DNA of 64,000 nt from the NCBI GenBank assembly GCA_965223485.1, contig OZ244993.1, forward strand, positions 372,001-436,000. The letters are read 5' to 3'. The notes beneath the pieces are model-generated. The model saw only the letters and a program-made list of their open reading frames with translations. It was not told the DNA's origin and ran no database searches. Below, one piece after another: positions 51,601 to 60,006 of this stretch (positions within the stretch are counted from its first letter, which is position 1; the number at the start of each line of letters is the position of its first letter). The DNA is from VXPQ01 sp965223485. Its GTDB lineage: Bacteria; Bacteroidota; Rhodothermia; Rhodothermales; VXPQ01. The translations under genes were made by a program, and so were the position numbers.

Positions 51601-53823
51601 ATGAAAGATGCCCTCTCACCCGGCAGACCACCTGTGTCCAATCATTTCGTAAATAGGATTCTCCGAAGCGGGCAGGGGTATATCGATACCGCGTTGCGCA
51701 ACAGGGGCCAACGTGTGGCGTTCGTCGTCGCCGCGCTGATATGTTTCGCCGTAAGCGTGGCGTTCAATGTATTCGAGTGGTTGTCCGGCACGCCCTGGCA
51801 TGCCGCAGTCGATTTTGCCTATCAGCTCGTGGTCGTCGCGGGATTCGTACTGGTCTGGTTTCTACTGTCGTACTTCCTGAAACAGCGACCGATCGGCCCC
51901 CTGAAGACGTTCTGGACCACGTTGCTGCTCGCTCTCCTCGCAGCAGCCGTCATCCGGTTGATGATAGGCATCACCGCCGCCGAAAATGTGGAAGGCAGCT
52001 CCGCCTTGCTCGGCTTCGAATACGAAACCGGCGTTCCCCTCACATTCGCCACGGTCGTCAAAATGCACGTGGTGAGTTCCCTGCGCGCGTTGCTTGCCTT
52101 TTACCTGTTGCTTCGCTTGCAGGACCTGGTTCTGTTCAAGCGAACGAAGCAAAGCCAGCGGAACTGGTATCTGATGCTCATCTTCATGGTCGCCTATGCG
52201 CTCCTGTCGATCGTGAAAGACCCTGCCGAGGATCCCGGCGTACTGCAACTCGTGGCCATCATGCCAGCCGTGATCCTTATGATCCTCAACGCTTTCCGCG
52301 TGTCATGGATCGTTTTTTTGTCGTTCCGGGCCAAGGTGGCCGGCGTAGGGTTCTCGATCCTGCTCATCCTGTTATTGTTCGGCTTGCTGGCCACGAACGG
52401 GATTCTGCCGGCTCATTTCATGTACATACGCCACGCCAGCTACCCGTTGGAGCAGTTCACACTGGCCGCATTGACCTTTGGCCTGTTGTACTGCGTAACC
52501 TCATTCCTTTTTCTCATTTTCCACCTCCCCACGACTGGCGATTTCCGGCGCAAAGCCGGGGAAATCACCGCCATGTACTCGCTGACGAATCTCATCAATC
52601 AGGCATTCGACCCCGACAAATTGCACCTCGCCATTACAAAAACCCCTGTGGATACAGGCACGGCGCAGATGGCTTGGCTGGCCATTGCGGACGAGCGCAG
52701 CGGCTCGCTCCGCCCACAAGTCGTGGCTGCATGGAAGACCCCGACCCAGGACATCGAAACCATGGTGGATGTGGCTGCGCTGTATGAAGAACTCGCTACC
52801 CGGCGTGAGCCGGTGATCCTCGACGAAGCCCCCGCAGACCGGCGCATCCGGAGAAAACCGGGCGATCCGATCGGTACCATCCTTATGACGCCGCTCATTA
52901 CACGGGACAGGTTGCTGGGTGGGCTTTTCGTGGCGAAGGATGTCGTCCAGGGGTTCGAGCAGGACGATGTCGAATCGATCAGCGTCTATGCCGCCCAGGC
53001 CGCTATTGCCCTGGACAATGCGCGCCTCTTCGAGGAACAACTTGAAAGGGAACGCCTCTCCCGCGAATTGGATATCGCCCGCGAGGTACAGCAAAGGCTC
53101 CTGCCGCACGACCTGCCGAAAATGGAGGGACTGGCGGTGGCGGCTTCCAGTATTCCTGCTTACGAGGTGGGAGGGGATTACTACGATTTTCTGAAACTGG
53201 ACGAAGCACGCCTTGCCTTCATCATTGCCGACGTATCCGGGAAGGGCACTTCGGCGGCGTTCTATATGGCCGAACTGCAGGGCATTTTCCGGGCCACCGC
53301 ACGCATGGCGCCCTCGCCGGCAGACTTTCTCGAACAGGCCAATCTTGCGCTCTCCTCTACTCTCGAGCGCCACGTCTTCGTATCCGTCATCTATGGCGTG
53401 ATCGACGTCTGCAAGGAAGAGTTGGTACTGGCTCGGGCAGGGCATTGCCCGGTCATTCTTGTTTCCCGGGAGGGAACGGGACGTTTCATTCGCCCGCAAG
53501 GACTCGGACTCGGTCTGGACCGAAGCCGGCGTTTCCGGGATGTGCTCGAAGAAGAACATATTTCACTCCGGCCCGGCGACATCGTTACGGTATACACGGA
53601 CGGCGTCGTAGAAAGCAGGGATAGCCAAGGGACCGAATACGGGTACGAGCGGCTGCTCGAAGCCCTGAAAACACATCGGAAGAAAGAGGCATCGGCCATG
53701 CATGAAGCGCTTCTCTCGGACCTTCACGATTACCTCGGTCGTACCGAATACGATGACGACATGACTCTCATGGTCCTGAAATGGGACGGCACACAAACCA
53801 ATACGAACTCACCGGCAACATGA
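51601..53823 (+). CDS. RsbU/SpoIIE-type PP2C phosphatase with membrane and GAF domains
   Basis: A 740-residue protein. Residues 40-310 hold about seven membrane segments; a GAF domain follows (about 330-480); the last ~240 residues are a PP2C-type serine phosphatase (LDIAREVQQRLLPHDLP, YEVGGDYYDFLKL, FIIADVSGKGTSAAFYMAEL, VTVYTDGVVESRD, EYDDDMTLMVLK) with the metal-binding Asp residues. It should dephosphorylate the STAS protein encoded next, and so turn a membrane or GAF signal into a switch. The stop overlaps the STAS gene start in ATGA. Confidence 0.92.
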   Translation: MKDALSPGRPPVSNHFVNRILRSGQGYIDTALRNRGQRVAFVVAALICFAVSVAFNVFEWLSGTPWHAAVDFAYQLVVVAGFVLVWFLLSYFLKQRPIGPLKTFWTTLLLALLAAAVIRLMIGITAAENVEGSSALLGFEYETGVPLTFATVVKMHVVSSLRALLAFYLLLRLQDLVLFKRTKQSQRNWYLMLIFMVAYALLSIVKDPAEDPGVLQLVAIMPAVILMILNAFRVSWIVFLSFRAKVAGVGFSILLILLLFGLLATNGILPAHFMYIRHASYPLEQFTLAALTFGLLYCVTSFLFLIFHLPTTGDFRRKAGEITAMYSLTNLINQAFDPDKLHLAITKTPVDTGTAQMAWLAIADERSGSLRPQVVAAWKTPTQDIETMVDVAALYEELATRREPVILDEAPADRRIRRKPGDPIGTILMTPLITRDRLLGGLFVAKDVVQGFEQDDVESISVYAAQAAIALDNARLFEEQLERERLSRELDIAREVQQRLLPHDLPKMEGLAVAASSIPAYEVGGDYYDFLKLDEARLAFIIADVSGKGTSAAFYMAELQGIFRATARMAPSPADFLEQANLALSSTLERHVFVSVIYGVIDVCKEELVLARAGHCPVILVSREGTGRFIRPQGLGLGLDRSRRFRDVLEEEHISLRPGDIVTVYTDGVVESRDSQGTEYGYERLLEALKTHRKKEASAMHEALLSDLHDYLGRTEYDDDMTLMVLKWDGTQTNTNSPAT

Positions 53824-54191
53824 GCAATTTCTCGGTTGGATTCCGCGAAGAAGCACACATCCGCATCCTCGATCTAAAGGGCGAACTGGATGCGCATACT
53901 GCATCCGAACTGGAAGCGGCACTGCAAAAGTGCCGGGAGGAGAAAAACCACAACATCATCGTCAACGGCGAGCACCTGCAGTATATCTCAAGCGCCGGCC
54001 TGGGCGTATTCATGGCGTATATCGAGGAAATGCGCGAGGCCGGCGGCGATATCAAAATTGCGGAGCTTCAGGCCAACGTTTTCAACATATTCGACCTGCT
54101 GGGATTTCCCTTGCTGTTCGACATTGTCAAAGCGGAGGAAGAAGCTATCCAAAAATTCGATGCAGACCGCAACGACAAGAACGATTCCTGA
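53820..54191 (+). CDS. STAS anti-anti-sigma factor
   Basis: A 123-residue STAS protein starting at 53820, inside the phosphatase stop. It has IRILDLKGELDAHTASELEA and NGEHLQYISSAGLGVFMAYI, where the Ser of SSAGLG is the usual phosphorylation site. It binds the RsbW-type kinase when unphosphorylated. Confidence 0.92.
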   Translation: MSNFSVGFREEAHIRILDLKGELDAHTASELEAALQKCREEKNHNIIVNGEHLQYISSAGLGVFMAYIEEMREAGGDIKIAELQANVFNIFDLLGFPLLFDIVKAEEEAIQKFDADRNDKNDS

Positions 54192-54226
54192 CACGCGCCT
54201 GGATCGCGACGGCAGCAATTTCCCCT

Positions 54227-54676
54227 ATGCCCGAATCCGCACATAGCCTTAGCATCCCCGGCGCTACGCAGCACCTCGGCAAGGTACGCCGGTTTGTGGA
54301 GAAGCATGCCCGCGAGGCGCACCTTGGAGAGGAAGCGATCACCCATGTGAAGATCGCTGTGGACGAGGCGTGCGCCAACATCATCGAACATGCCTACGAC
54401 GACTCCCGGCAGAAAATTTCGGTGCTTGTCATGGTCGATAACGAACGATTCACGGTGTGCATCCGGGATCAGGGCCGCCCCTTCCACCCGGAATCATGGT
54501 CGGAGCCCAATCTTTTCCGGATTGCGGAGAGCCGGCGGGGAGGCGGGCTGGGCGTTCAGATCATGCGCAGTCTGATGGATCAGGTGGAATACACTACCCA
54601 GGGAGACACAAACGAGGTGCGGTTGACGAAATTCCGAAGTGGACAACCCGGCCGGAAAGCCGGGGAAACAGCCTGA
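54227..54676 (+). CDS. RsbW-type anti-sigma factor/serine kinase
   Basis: 149 residues from the ATG at 54227, 35 bases after the STAS gene. It is a GHKL-type ATPase domain: the N box is VDEACANIIEHAY, the G1 box is CIRDQGRPFHP and the G2 box is GGGLGVQIMRSLMDQVEY. It should phosphorylate the STAS partner and hold a target such as a sigma factor. No sigma factor gene adjoins, so the output is unknown. Confidence 0.92.
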   Translation: MPESAHSLSIPGATQHLGKVRRFVEKHAREAHLGEEAITHVKIAVDEACANIIEHAYDDSRQKISVLVMVDNERFTVCIRDQGRPFHPESWSEPNLFRIAESRRGGGLGVQIMRSLMDQVEYTTQGDTNEVRLTKFRSGQPGRKAGETA

Positions 54677-54746
54677 TCGGTACATGTAAGCCATGTAGCG
54701 CCGCTCTGGTTCATAGCGTGTGCGAATCAGCAAGAAACAAGACCCG

Positions 54747-55472
54747 ATGACTTCAAAATACGGATACGGCAATGCAGTGCGTCGAGCCGGCGCGGCGTTC
54801 CTGGTTATCCTGTGCGCTGCCTTGTGGGGACTGGCGCCCGGCTCTGCTCGGAACGCCCAGGGACAAACACCTGAAATCGTCGAACCTCTTGTAAAAAGGG
54901 CGTCTTCGGGCAAAGCCTTTGCGCTCAGTATGATTGCCCCCGGACTTGGCCACCGATACGTCCGCGGCGGAGATTGGGGCCGCTGGGGAACCGCCTTCGT
55001 GTTAACGGATGCCGGCTTGTGGATAGGACTCCTGGGCACAAGCCGCCGGCGTGGTCACCTCATCGAAAATTATCGAACGCTGGCCACCCGACATGCCGGT
55101 GTCGATCCAGGCGGAAAGGATCGAACGTTTTACCTGAACGCTGCGACGTACCGATCCTCGCAATCTTTTACCGACGCACAGTTCCGAAACGGCGCTCTGG
55201 ATCAGATAGCATATGCTGCCGATCCCTCGTTTCGATGGCGCTGGGATACGGAAGAGCATTTCCTCCTCTTTCGTGAACTCCGCGAGGATGCCGAATCGTT
55301 ACGACGGCGGCGCACCTTGCTCATTGCCTCACTGGCAGCCAACCGGTTGATTGCCGGCGTTGCCGCCTTGCGCGGTGCCGGACGGACCAAAAGGTCCAAC
55401 TTGCGCATTTCGCTGGACCCTCCGCCCATCGAAGCCGATGCACCCCTCGTGCGGATGGAGTACACGTTCTGA
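54747..55472 (+). CDS. Hypothetical exported membrane protein (DUF5683-like)
   Basis: 241 residues from the ATG at 54747 with a signal or anchor (AGAAFLVILCAALWGLAPGSA). The ALSMIAPGLGHRYVRGGDWG segment, with a following hydrophobic stretch (WGTAFVLTDAGLWIGLLG), resembles the SxxLPGxGQxY-type DUF5683 proteins of Bacteroidota. A second hydrophobic segment lies at about 195-215. Function unknown. Confidence 0.6.
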   Translation: MTSKYGYGNAVRRAGAAFLVILCAALWGLAPGSARNAQGQTPEIVEPLVKRASSGKAFALSMIAPGLGHRYVRGGDWGRWGTAFVLTDAGLWIGLLGTSRRRGHLIENYRTLATRHAGVDPGGKDRTFYLNAATYRSSQSFTDAQFRNGALDQIAYAADPSFRWRWDTEEHFLLFRELREDAESLRRRRTLLIASLAANRLIAGVAALRGAGRTKRSNLRISLDPPPIEADAPLVRMEYTF

Positions 55473-55528
55473 TCCATTGCCGGAACGGTGTCCCGGACTT
55501 TTGTAAGGCGCCGCGATTCCGGGGGCGC

Positions 55529-56104
55529 TCAGGGACGCCGGTGCAAAATATCCCGGACAGGTTTGCGTTGTACGCTCGGTACTTCCGCGGCGAAGCCGTA
55601 CCATACCAACCCGACCAGCATCTCCCGCTCCGGGTCGATCCCGGCAATTTCAAAAAATTGATCCGTCCGGGTGACCACCCCGGTTGTCCACTTAACCCCG
55701 ATGCCGCGTGTCCAAAGGTACAGTTGCAAGTTATGCAGGGCACAGCAACACGCTGCATAATCCTCACGCTGCCGTACCTCATCGTCAGACCGCAGACATG
55801 TTACAATCACCCATCCCGGAATACCAAGCCACCGTGCATACTTTGCGGCTTCGGCCTGCTCGCCTCGTGATTGCCCATACATATCCGCATTCAGACGAGA
55901 AATTTTCCGGGCGGTCTCCGGTCCGATCAGATAAAATCGCCACGGTTCGGTAAGATGATGATTAGGCGCCCACCGTGCGAGATCGATCGCCGCAAGGACC
56001 TCCTCTTCCGGGGGCACAGGAACCGGTTCGAAATGATGTACCGTGCGGCGGTTCCGGATCGCGCCGGCCACCGCATCCGACTGTGCATCCGTGAATGTCG
56101 TCAT
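55529..56104 (-). CDS. Nitroreductase-family protein
   Basis: 191 residues from the ATG at 56104; the open frame runs upstream without similarity. It has the FMN-dependent nitroreductase pattern: AIRNRRTVHHFEPVPVP, ARWAPNHHLTEPWRFYLIG, DYAACCCALHNLQLYLWTRG and MLVGLVWYGFAAEVP. Members reduce nitro compounds, quinones or enones with NAD(P)H; the substrate is not known. Confidence 0.9.
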   Translation of the reverse strand: MTTFTDAQSDAVAGAIRNRRTVHHFEPVPVPPEEEVLAAIDLARWAPNHHLTEPWRFYLIGPETARKISRLNADMYGQSRGEQAEAAKYARWLGIPGWVIVTCLRSDDEVRQREDYAACCCALHNLQLYLWTRGIGVKWTTGVVTRTDQFFEIAGIDPEREMLVGLVWYGFAAEVPSVQRKPVRDILHRRP

Positions 56105-56422
56105 GTCAGGGAGCAGAAAAACAATAAGGGAGGGCATAACAACGCACCCTGATCGAAACCGATCCGGCGGAAACCGGTCGATCAGAATCCGGCAGTTTCC
56201 GGAACACAGCCGCCGCGCTACAGAGGGCGGCAAGAAACAGACGCACTTGATGCCTTGACACACAAGCCTCTGCATCGGTATATTTGGAACCCTTTCGCCG
56301 GGAAAATGCACACCTTCCCTGCCGCCTGCTTTTTCGTGGTTGTTTTCACCGGCCCTCAGCCGGTTCGAACGACGGACCATGTGGATGCCGGCTGGCCTGT
56401 CGCCCGGCGGAGAAACTTTCGC
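56105..56422. other. Intergenic region without a supported gene
   Basis: About 320 bases between the divergent nitroreductase and tRNA-Val. Promoters for both should be here. No coding sequence, clear hairpin or repeat was recognised. Confidence 0.4.
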
Positions 56423-56496
56423 GGGTCCTTAGCTCAGTTGGTTAGAGCGCTACGTTGACATCGTAGAGGTCGATGGTTCGAATCCGTCAGGACCCA
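56423..56496 (+). tRNA. tRNA-Val (GAC)
   Basis: A 74-base cloverleaf: acceptor GGGTCCT pairs with AGGACCC, D arm GCTC-AGTTGGTTA-GAGC, anticodon stem CTACG/CGTAG around the loop TTGACAT (anticodon GAC), T arm GATGG-TTCGAAT-CCGTC with one wobble pair. CCA is not encoded. It ends 39 bases before thrS. Confidence 0.93.
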
Positions 56497-56535
56497 CAGC
56501 CAAGCCTGTCGCCATACGGCGAATTGCCCCGAATC

Positions 56536-58488
56536 ATGCCCGCCGACCACATCGCCATTACGCTCCCCGACGGTTCCGTCCATGACCACGAAACCGGGGT
56601 CACGGGGTACGAACTCGCCAGCAGCATCTCGGCAGGCCTCGCCAGACAGGCACTGGCCGTACGAGTCAACGGAGAGGTATGGGATCTGACCCGGCCCATC
56701 GATCGGGACGCACGTATCGAGATTCTGACCTGGAACGACCCGGACGGTCAGTTGACCTTCCGGCATTCCACGGCGCATCTCATGGCTGAGGCGCTCGAAA
56801 GCTTGTTCCCCGGTGTGAAGTTCGGCATCGGGCCGGCTATCGAAGAGGGGTTCTACTACGATATAGATACAGGCGATCGCAAAATCGGCACGGACGATCT
56901 GGAACGCATTGAGAACCGGATGCGAGAACTGGCTGTACGTGACGCAGCGTACGAACGACAGGACATCTCGAAAGGGGAAGCGATCCAATATTTCCGGGAC
57001 AAGGGCGACGAATACAAACTGGAACTGCTCGAAGACCTGGAGGACGGTACCATCACATTCTACCGGCAGGGCAACTTCGTCGACCTGTGCCGCGGCCCCC
57101 ATATCCCCTCAACGGGCCGTATCAAGTATGTCAAGCTGCTCCACATCGCCGGAGCCTATTGGCGTGGGGACGAACGGCGGCCTCAACTGACGCGCATCTA
57201 TGGCGTCAGCTTCCCGAAAAAGAGTATGCTCGACGAGCATCTCGAGCGGCTTGCTCTCGCAGCGCAGCGCGACCACCGCAAGCTGGGCAAGGAACTGTCG
57301 CTTTTCACCTTCGACAGGCAGGTAGGCGCCGGGTTACCGATGTGGCTGCCCCGAGGAGCGGTGTTGCGGGAAACGCTCATGGATTTCCTGAAAAAAGAGC
57401 AACTCGCGCGGGGATATGAACCCGTTGTTACGCCGCACATCGGACGCCTCGAACTCTACAAAACGAGCGGGCATTATCCCTATTACCGGGAAAGCCAGTT
57501 CCCGCCGATGCTGGACGAAGACGATGCCGAAGAGGGGTTCCTGCTGAAACCCATGAACTGCCCGCATCACATCCGTATCTACGCAAACCGGTTACACTCC
57601 TACCGGGATCTGCCCGTACGCTATGCAGAGTTCGGCACCGTCTACCGTTACGAACAATCCGGGGAACTGGGTGGATTGACCCGCGTGCGCGGGTTCACGC
57701 AGGACGATGCCCACATCTTCTGCACCGACGAACAGGTGAAGGACGAATTCAAGAACGTGATCGACCTGACGCTAACCGTATTGGGGGCACTGGATTTTAC
57801 CGATTTCAAGGTGCAGCTTTCCCTGCACGACCCGGCGGACCACGAAAAGTACCAGGGCGACGAAACACGTTGGGAAGAAGCCGAACGGGCTATACGCGAG
57901 GCTGTCCGGGAAACGGGACTGGATGCGGTCGAAAAAGTCGGAGAGGCTGCCTTCTACGGTCCCAAACTCGACTTCATGGTCAAGGATGCGCTGGGGCGTG
58001 AATGGCAATTGGGCACGGTGCAACTGGACTACAACCTGCCGGAGCGGTTCGATCTGTCCTATGTCGGAGCAGACGACAAGAGACACCGTCCGGCGATGAT
58101 CCACCGGGCGCCGTTCGGTTCGCTGGAGCGATTCATCGGGGTGCTGATAGAACACTGTGGCGGCAACTTTCCACTGTGGCTGGCTCCCGTGCAAGCGATG
58201 GTCATCCCGATTTCCGACCATCAGCACGAATATGCCGAGGAAGTAGCCGCCCGGCTCCGGGAACGCGACATCCGCGTGGAAGTGGACCACCGCAACGAGA
58301 AAGCGGGATACAAAATCCGGAGCGCCGAGATGAACAAAACGCCCGTCATGCTCATCACAGGTGCGCGCGAACAGGAAAAGGGCACCGTCTCGGTACGGCG
58401 GCATGGCCAGGGAGAACAGGATACTATATCCGTCGAGGATTGTGTAAAGCGGATGACAAACGAGATCGCCGAAGGGAAGAAGCGTTGA
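56536..58488 (+). CDS. thrS: Threonyl-tRNA synthetase
   Basis: 650 residues from the ATG at 56536. Domains in order: TGS (ITLPDGSVHDHETGVTGYEL), editing/SAD domain (TFRHSTAHLMAEAL, with HSTAH), the class II catalytic core (FLLKPMNCPHHIRIY with the zinc Cys, YRYEQSGELGGLTRVRGFTQ, DAHIFCT, APFGSLERFIGVLIEH) and the anticodon-binding domain at the end (MVIPISDHQHEYAEEVAARL). It is the first gene of the translation cluster. Confidence 0.97.
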   Translation: MPADHIAITLPDGSVHDHETGVTGYELASSISAGLARQALAVRVNGEVWDLTRPIDRDARIEILTWNDPDGQLTFRHSTAHLMAEALESLFPGVKFGIGPAIEEGFYYDIDTGDRKIGTDDLERIENRMRELAVRDAAYERQDISKGEAIQYFRDKGDEYKLELLEDLEDGTITFYRQGNFVDLCRGPHIPSTGRIKYVKLLHIAGAYWRGDERRPQLTRIYGVSFPKKSMLDEHLERLALAAQRDHRKLGKELSLFTFDRQVGAGLPMWLPRGAVLRETLMDFLKKEQLARGYEPVVTPHIGRLELYKTSGHYPYYRESQFPPMLDEDDAEEGFLLKPMNCPHHIRIYANRLHSYRDLPVRYAEFGTVYRYEQSGELGGLTRVRGFTQDDAHIFCTDEQVKDEFKNVIDLTLTVLGALDFTDFKVQLSLHDPADHEKYQGDETRWEEAERAIREAVRETGLDAVEKVGEAAFYGPKLDFMVKDALGREWQLGTVQLDYNLPERFDLSYVGADDKRHRPAMIHRAPFGSLERFIGVLIEHCGGNFPLWLAPVQAMVIPISDHQHEYAEEVAARLRERDIRVEVDHRNEKAGYKIRSAEMNKTPVMLITGAREQEKGTVSVRRHGQGEQDTISVEDCVKRMTNEIAEGKKR

Positions 58489-58494
58489 GGAAAA

Positions 58495-58517
58495 GCAGGG
58501 CAAATGTCCGACCCTGC
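58495..58517 (+). terminator. Hairpin after thrS
   Basis: GCAGGG (58495-58500) and CCCTGC (58512-58517) form a six-base stem with an 11-base loop, seven bases after the thrS stop. There is no T-run, so it is a weak terminator or an RNA-end structure. Confidence 0.35.
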
Positions 58518-58626
58518 CTGCGCCTCTGCCCGGTCCTCCACAGGTTTCTGCAAAGACATGCACCCGGCGGATAATGCACAACCTTGTTACATTTCGCGTG
58601 AAACCAAACTATCCCGGCTCGCGTGA

Positions 58627-58665
58627 AACAGGTCTTGTGGATGCCTGTATATGCATCCCTGTTTT
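58627..58665 (+). promoter_or_regulatory. Terminator-like hairpin in the infC leader
   Basis: GGATGC (58639-58644) pairs with GCATCC (58653-58658) around an eight-base loop; an outer AACAG/CTGTT extends the stem with a bulge, and TTTT follows. It lies about 85 bases before the infC start. It may be an attenuator or terminator that controls the infC-rpmI-rplT part of the cluster; that role is inferred. Confidence 0.4.
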
Positions 58666-58748
58666 CCGCCAGACAATGCGCCTGACTCACCGGATTCAAC
58701 CCCCCGGATTAAACCCCCTTCATTCACCGATAAAAAAGCCGCAGAACC

Positions 58749-59258
58749 ATCGCTCGTAAAGTACGCATCAACGAAGATATCCGGGCCAATAAGGTTCGGG
58801 TCGTAGATCCTGGCGGAGAACACCATGTGGTCTTTATCGACGAGGCCTTGCAGCGGGCCCGGGCACACAGAATGGATCTGGTCGAGATCGCACCATCGGC
58901 CGACCCTCCAGTGTGCAAGATCGTCGACTACGGAAAATTCCGTTATGAACAACAGAAAAAAGGGAAGGAACAGCGCAAAAAATCGCAAACCATCCAACTG
59001 AAGGAAGTGCGTTTCCGCCCGCACACCGACACGCACGACTTTGAATTCAAAACGCGCCATGCGCGCAGCTTCCTGCAAAGCGGGAACAAGGTCAAGGCAT
59101 GGGTACAGTTTCGCGGTCGGGACATCATTTACAAGGAGCAGGGCATGGCTCTGCTGAAACGATTCACCGAGGATTTGCAGGATGTGGCGCGCATTGATCA
59201 GCCGCCCCGCATGGAAGGACGCCGTATGACAACGATTCTGACCCCGGACAAGAAATAG
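58749..59258 (+). CDS. infC: Translation initiation factor IF-3 (ATC start)
   Basis: 169 residues if read from the ATC at 58749. Both domains are present: N-terminal (ARKVRINEDIRANKVRVVDP, LVEIAPSADPPVCKIVDYGK) and C-terminal (IQLKEVRFRPHTDTHDFEFK, VKAWVQFRGRDIIYKEQGMA). The first in-frame ordinary start is the GTG at 58827, which would delete 26 conserved residues; upstream of RKVRINED there is no ATG, GTG or TTG before a TAA, but an ATC lies just where the family starts. infC is known for AUU-type starts that let IF-3 repress its own translation. IF-3 keeps subunits apart and checks the start codon. Confidence 0.85.
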   Translation: MARKVRINEDIRANKVRVVDPGGEHHVVFIDEALQRARAHRMDLVEIAPSADPPVCKIVDYGKFRYEQQKKGKEQRKKSQTIQLKEVRFRPHTDTHDFEFKTRHARSFLQSGNKVKAWVQFRGRDIIYKEQGMALLKRFTEDLQDVARIDQPPRMEGRRMTTILTPDKK

Positions 59259-59335
59259 CGGCGACCCGGCGCCCAGAGAAATGGGAACCTGACAGGTATC
59301 GGCAAAGTATTTTTCGTTTAGCCCATTTGCACAAG

Positions 59336-59370
59336 ACAGGCATGCCATACTCCGTGTGACACAGGCATGC
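59336..59370 (+). repeat. Short direct repeat before rpmI
   Basis: ACAGGCATGC occurs at 59336-59345 and again at 59361-59370, 25 bases apart, in the 172-base leader between infC and rpmI. Ribosomal protein L20 represses this cluster in other bacteria by binding leader RNA, so the repeat may be part of such a structure; this is speculative. Confidence 0.35.
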
Positions 59371-59430
59371 ACACCGCCCAAAAACGCGTACCCTCGCGAC
59401 GCCCCCAACGCGCCCGGCGCCAGGATGCTT

Positions 59431-59625
59431 ATGCCCAAGATGAAATCAAATAGTGGAGCCCGGAAACGTTTCAAGGTGACCGCAACCGGGAAACTGGTCC
59501 GGAAAAAGGCGTACAAAAGCCACATCCTGACCAAGAAATCGGCCAAACGCAAGCGTGGCCTGCGTGAAAGCACGCTCGTCGACAAAACCGACGCACCGCG
59601 GATGCAACGGCTCATTCAATCCTGA
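59431..59625 (+). CDS. rpmI: 50S ribosomal protein L35
   Basis: 64 residues from the ATG at 59431 (MPKMKSNSGARKRFKVTATG), the usual start of the family. KKAYKSHILTKKSAKRKRGL is the conserved basic core. Seventeen bases separate it from rplT. Confidence 0.96.
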   Translation: MPKMKSNSGARKRFKVTATGKLVRKKAYKSHILTKKSAKRKRGLRESTLVDKTDAPRMQRLIQS

Positions 59626-59641
59626 TTGTCCCTTTATTCTT

Positions 59642-59992
59642 ATGCCACGTACCGCTCACAGCGTAGCGTCGAGACGGCGCCGCAAAAAAATACTCCGCAT
59701 GGCCAAGGGCTATCGCGGCGCGCGCTCGAAAATTTATACGGTTGCAAAGCATTCTGTCGAGAAAGCCTTGGCGTATGCCTATCGGGATCGCCGGCAACGC
59801 AAGCGCATGTTTCGGCGTCTCTGGATTGCGCGCATCAATGCAGCGGCACGCCTGAACGATACAACCTATTCTCGTCTCATGGGAGGGCTGCGGAAGGCCG
59901 GCATTGAGCTGAATAGAAAGGTGCTCGCGGATATGGCCGTCCACGATCCGGAAACGTTCCAGCGGATTACGCAGCATCTCACCGGCAAATAA
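59642..59992 (+). CDS. rplT: 50S ribosomal protein L20
   Basis: 116 residues from the ATG at 59642. Conserved blocks are SRRRRKKILRMAKGYRGARS, AYAYRDRRQRKRMFRRLWIA and RINAAARLNDTTYSRLMGGL. L20 is an early 23S-binding protein and in many bacteria represses its own operon. Confidence 0.97.
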   Translation: MPRTAHSVASRRRRKKILRMAKGYRGARSKIYTVAKHSVEKALAYAYRDRRQRKRMFRRLWIARINAAARLNDTTYSRLMGGLRKAGIELNRKVLADMAVHDPETFQRITQHLTGK

Positions 59993-60006
59993 GCGGGCGT
60001 AGAAAG

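Noticed and set aside
58827..59258. infC starting at GTG 58827
   Set aside because: This start would remove 26 residues of the conserved IF-3 N-terminal domain that are clearly encoded upstream in the same frame.
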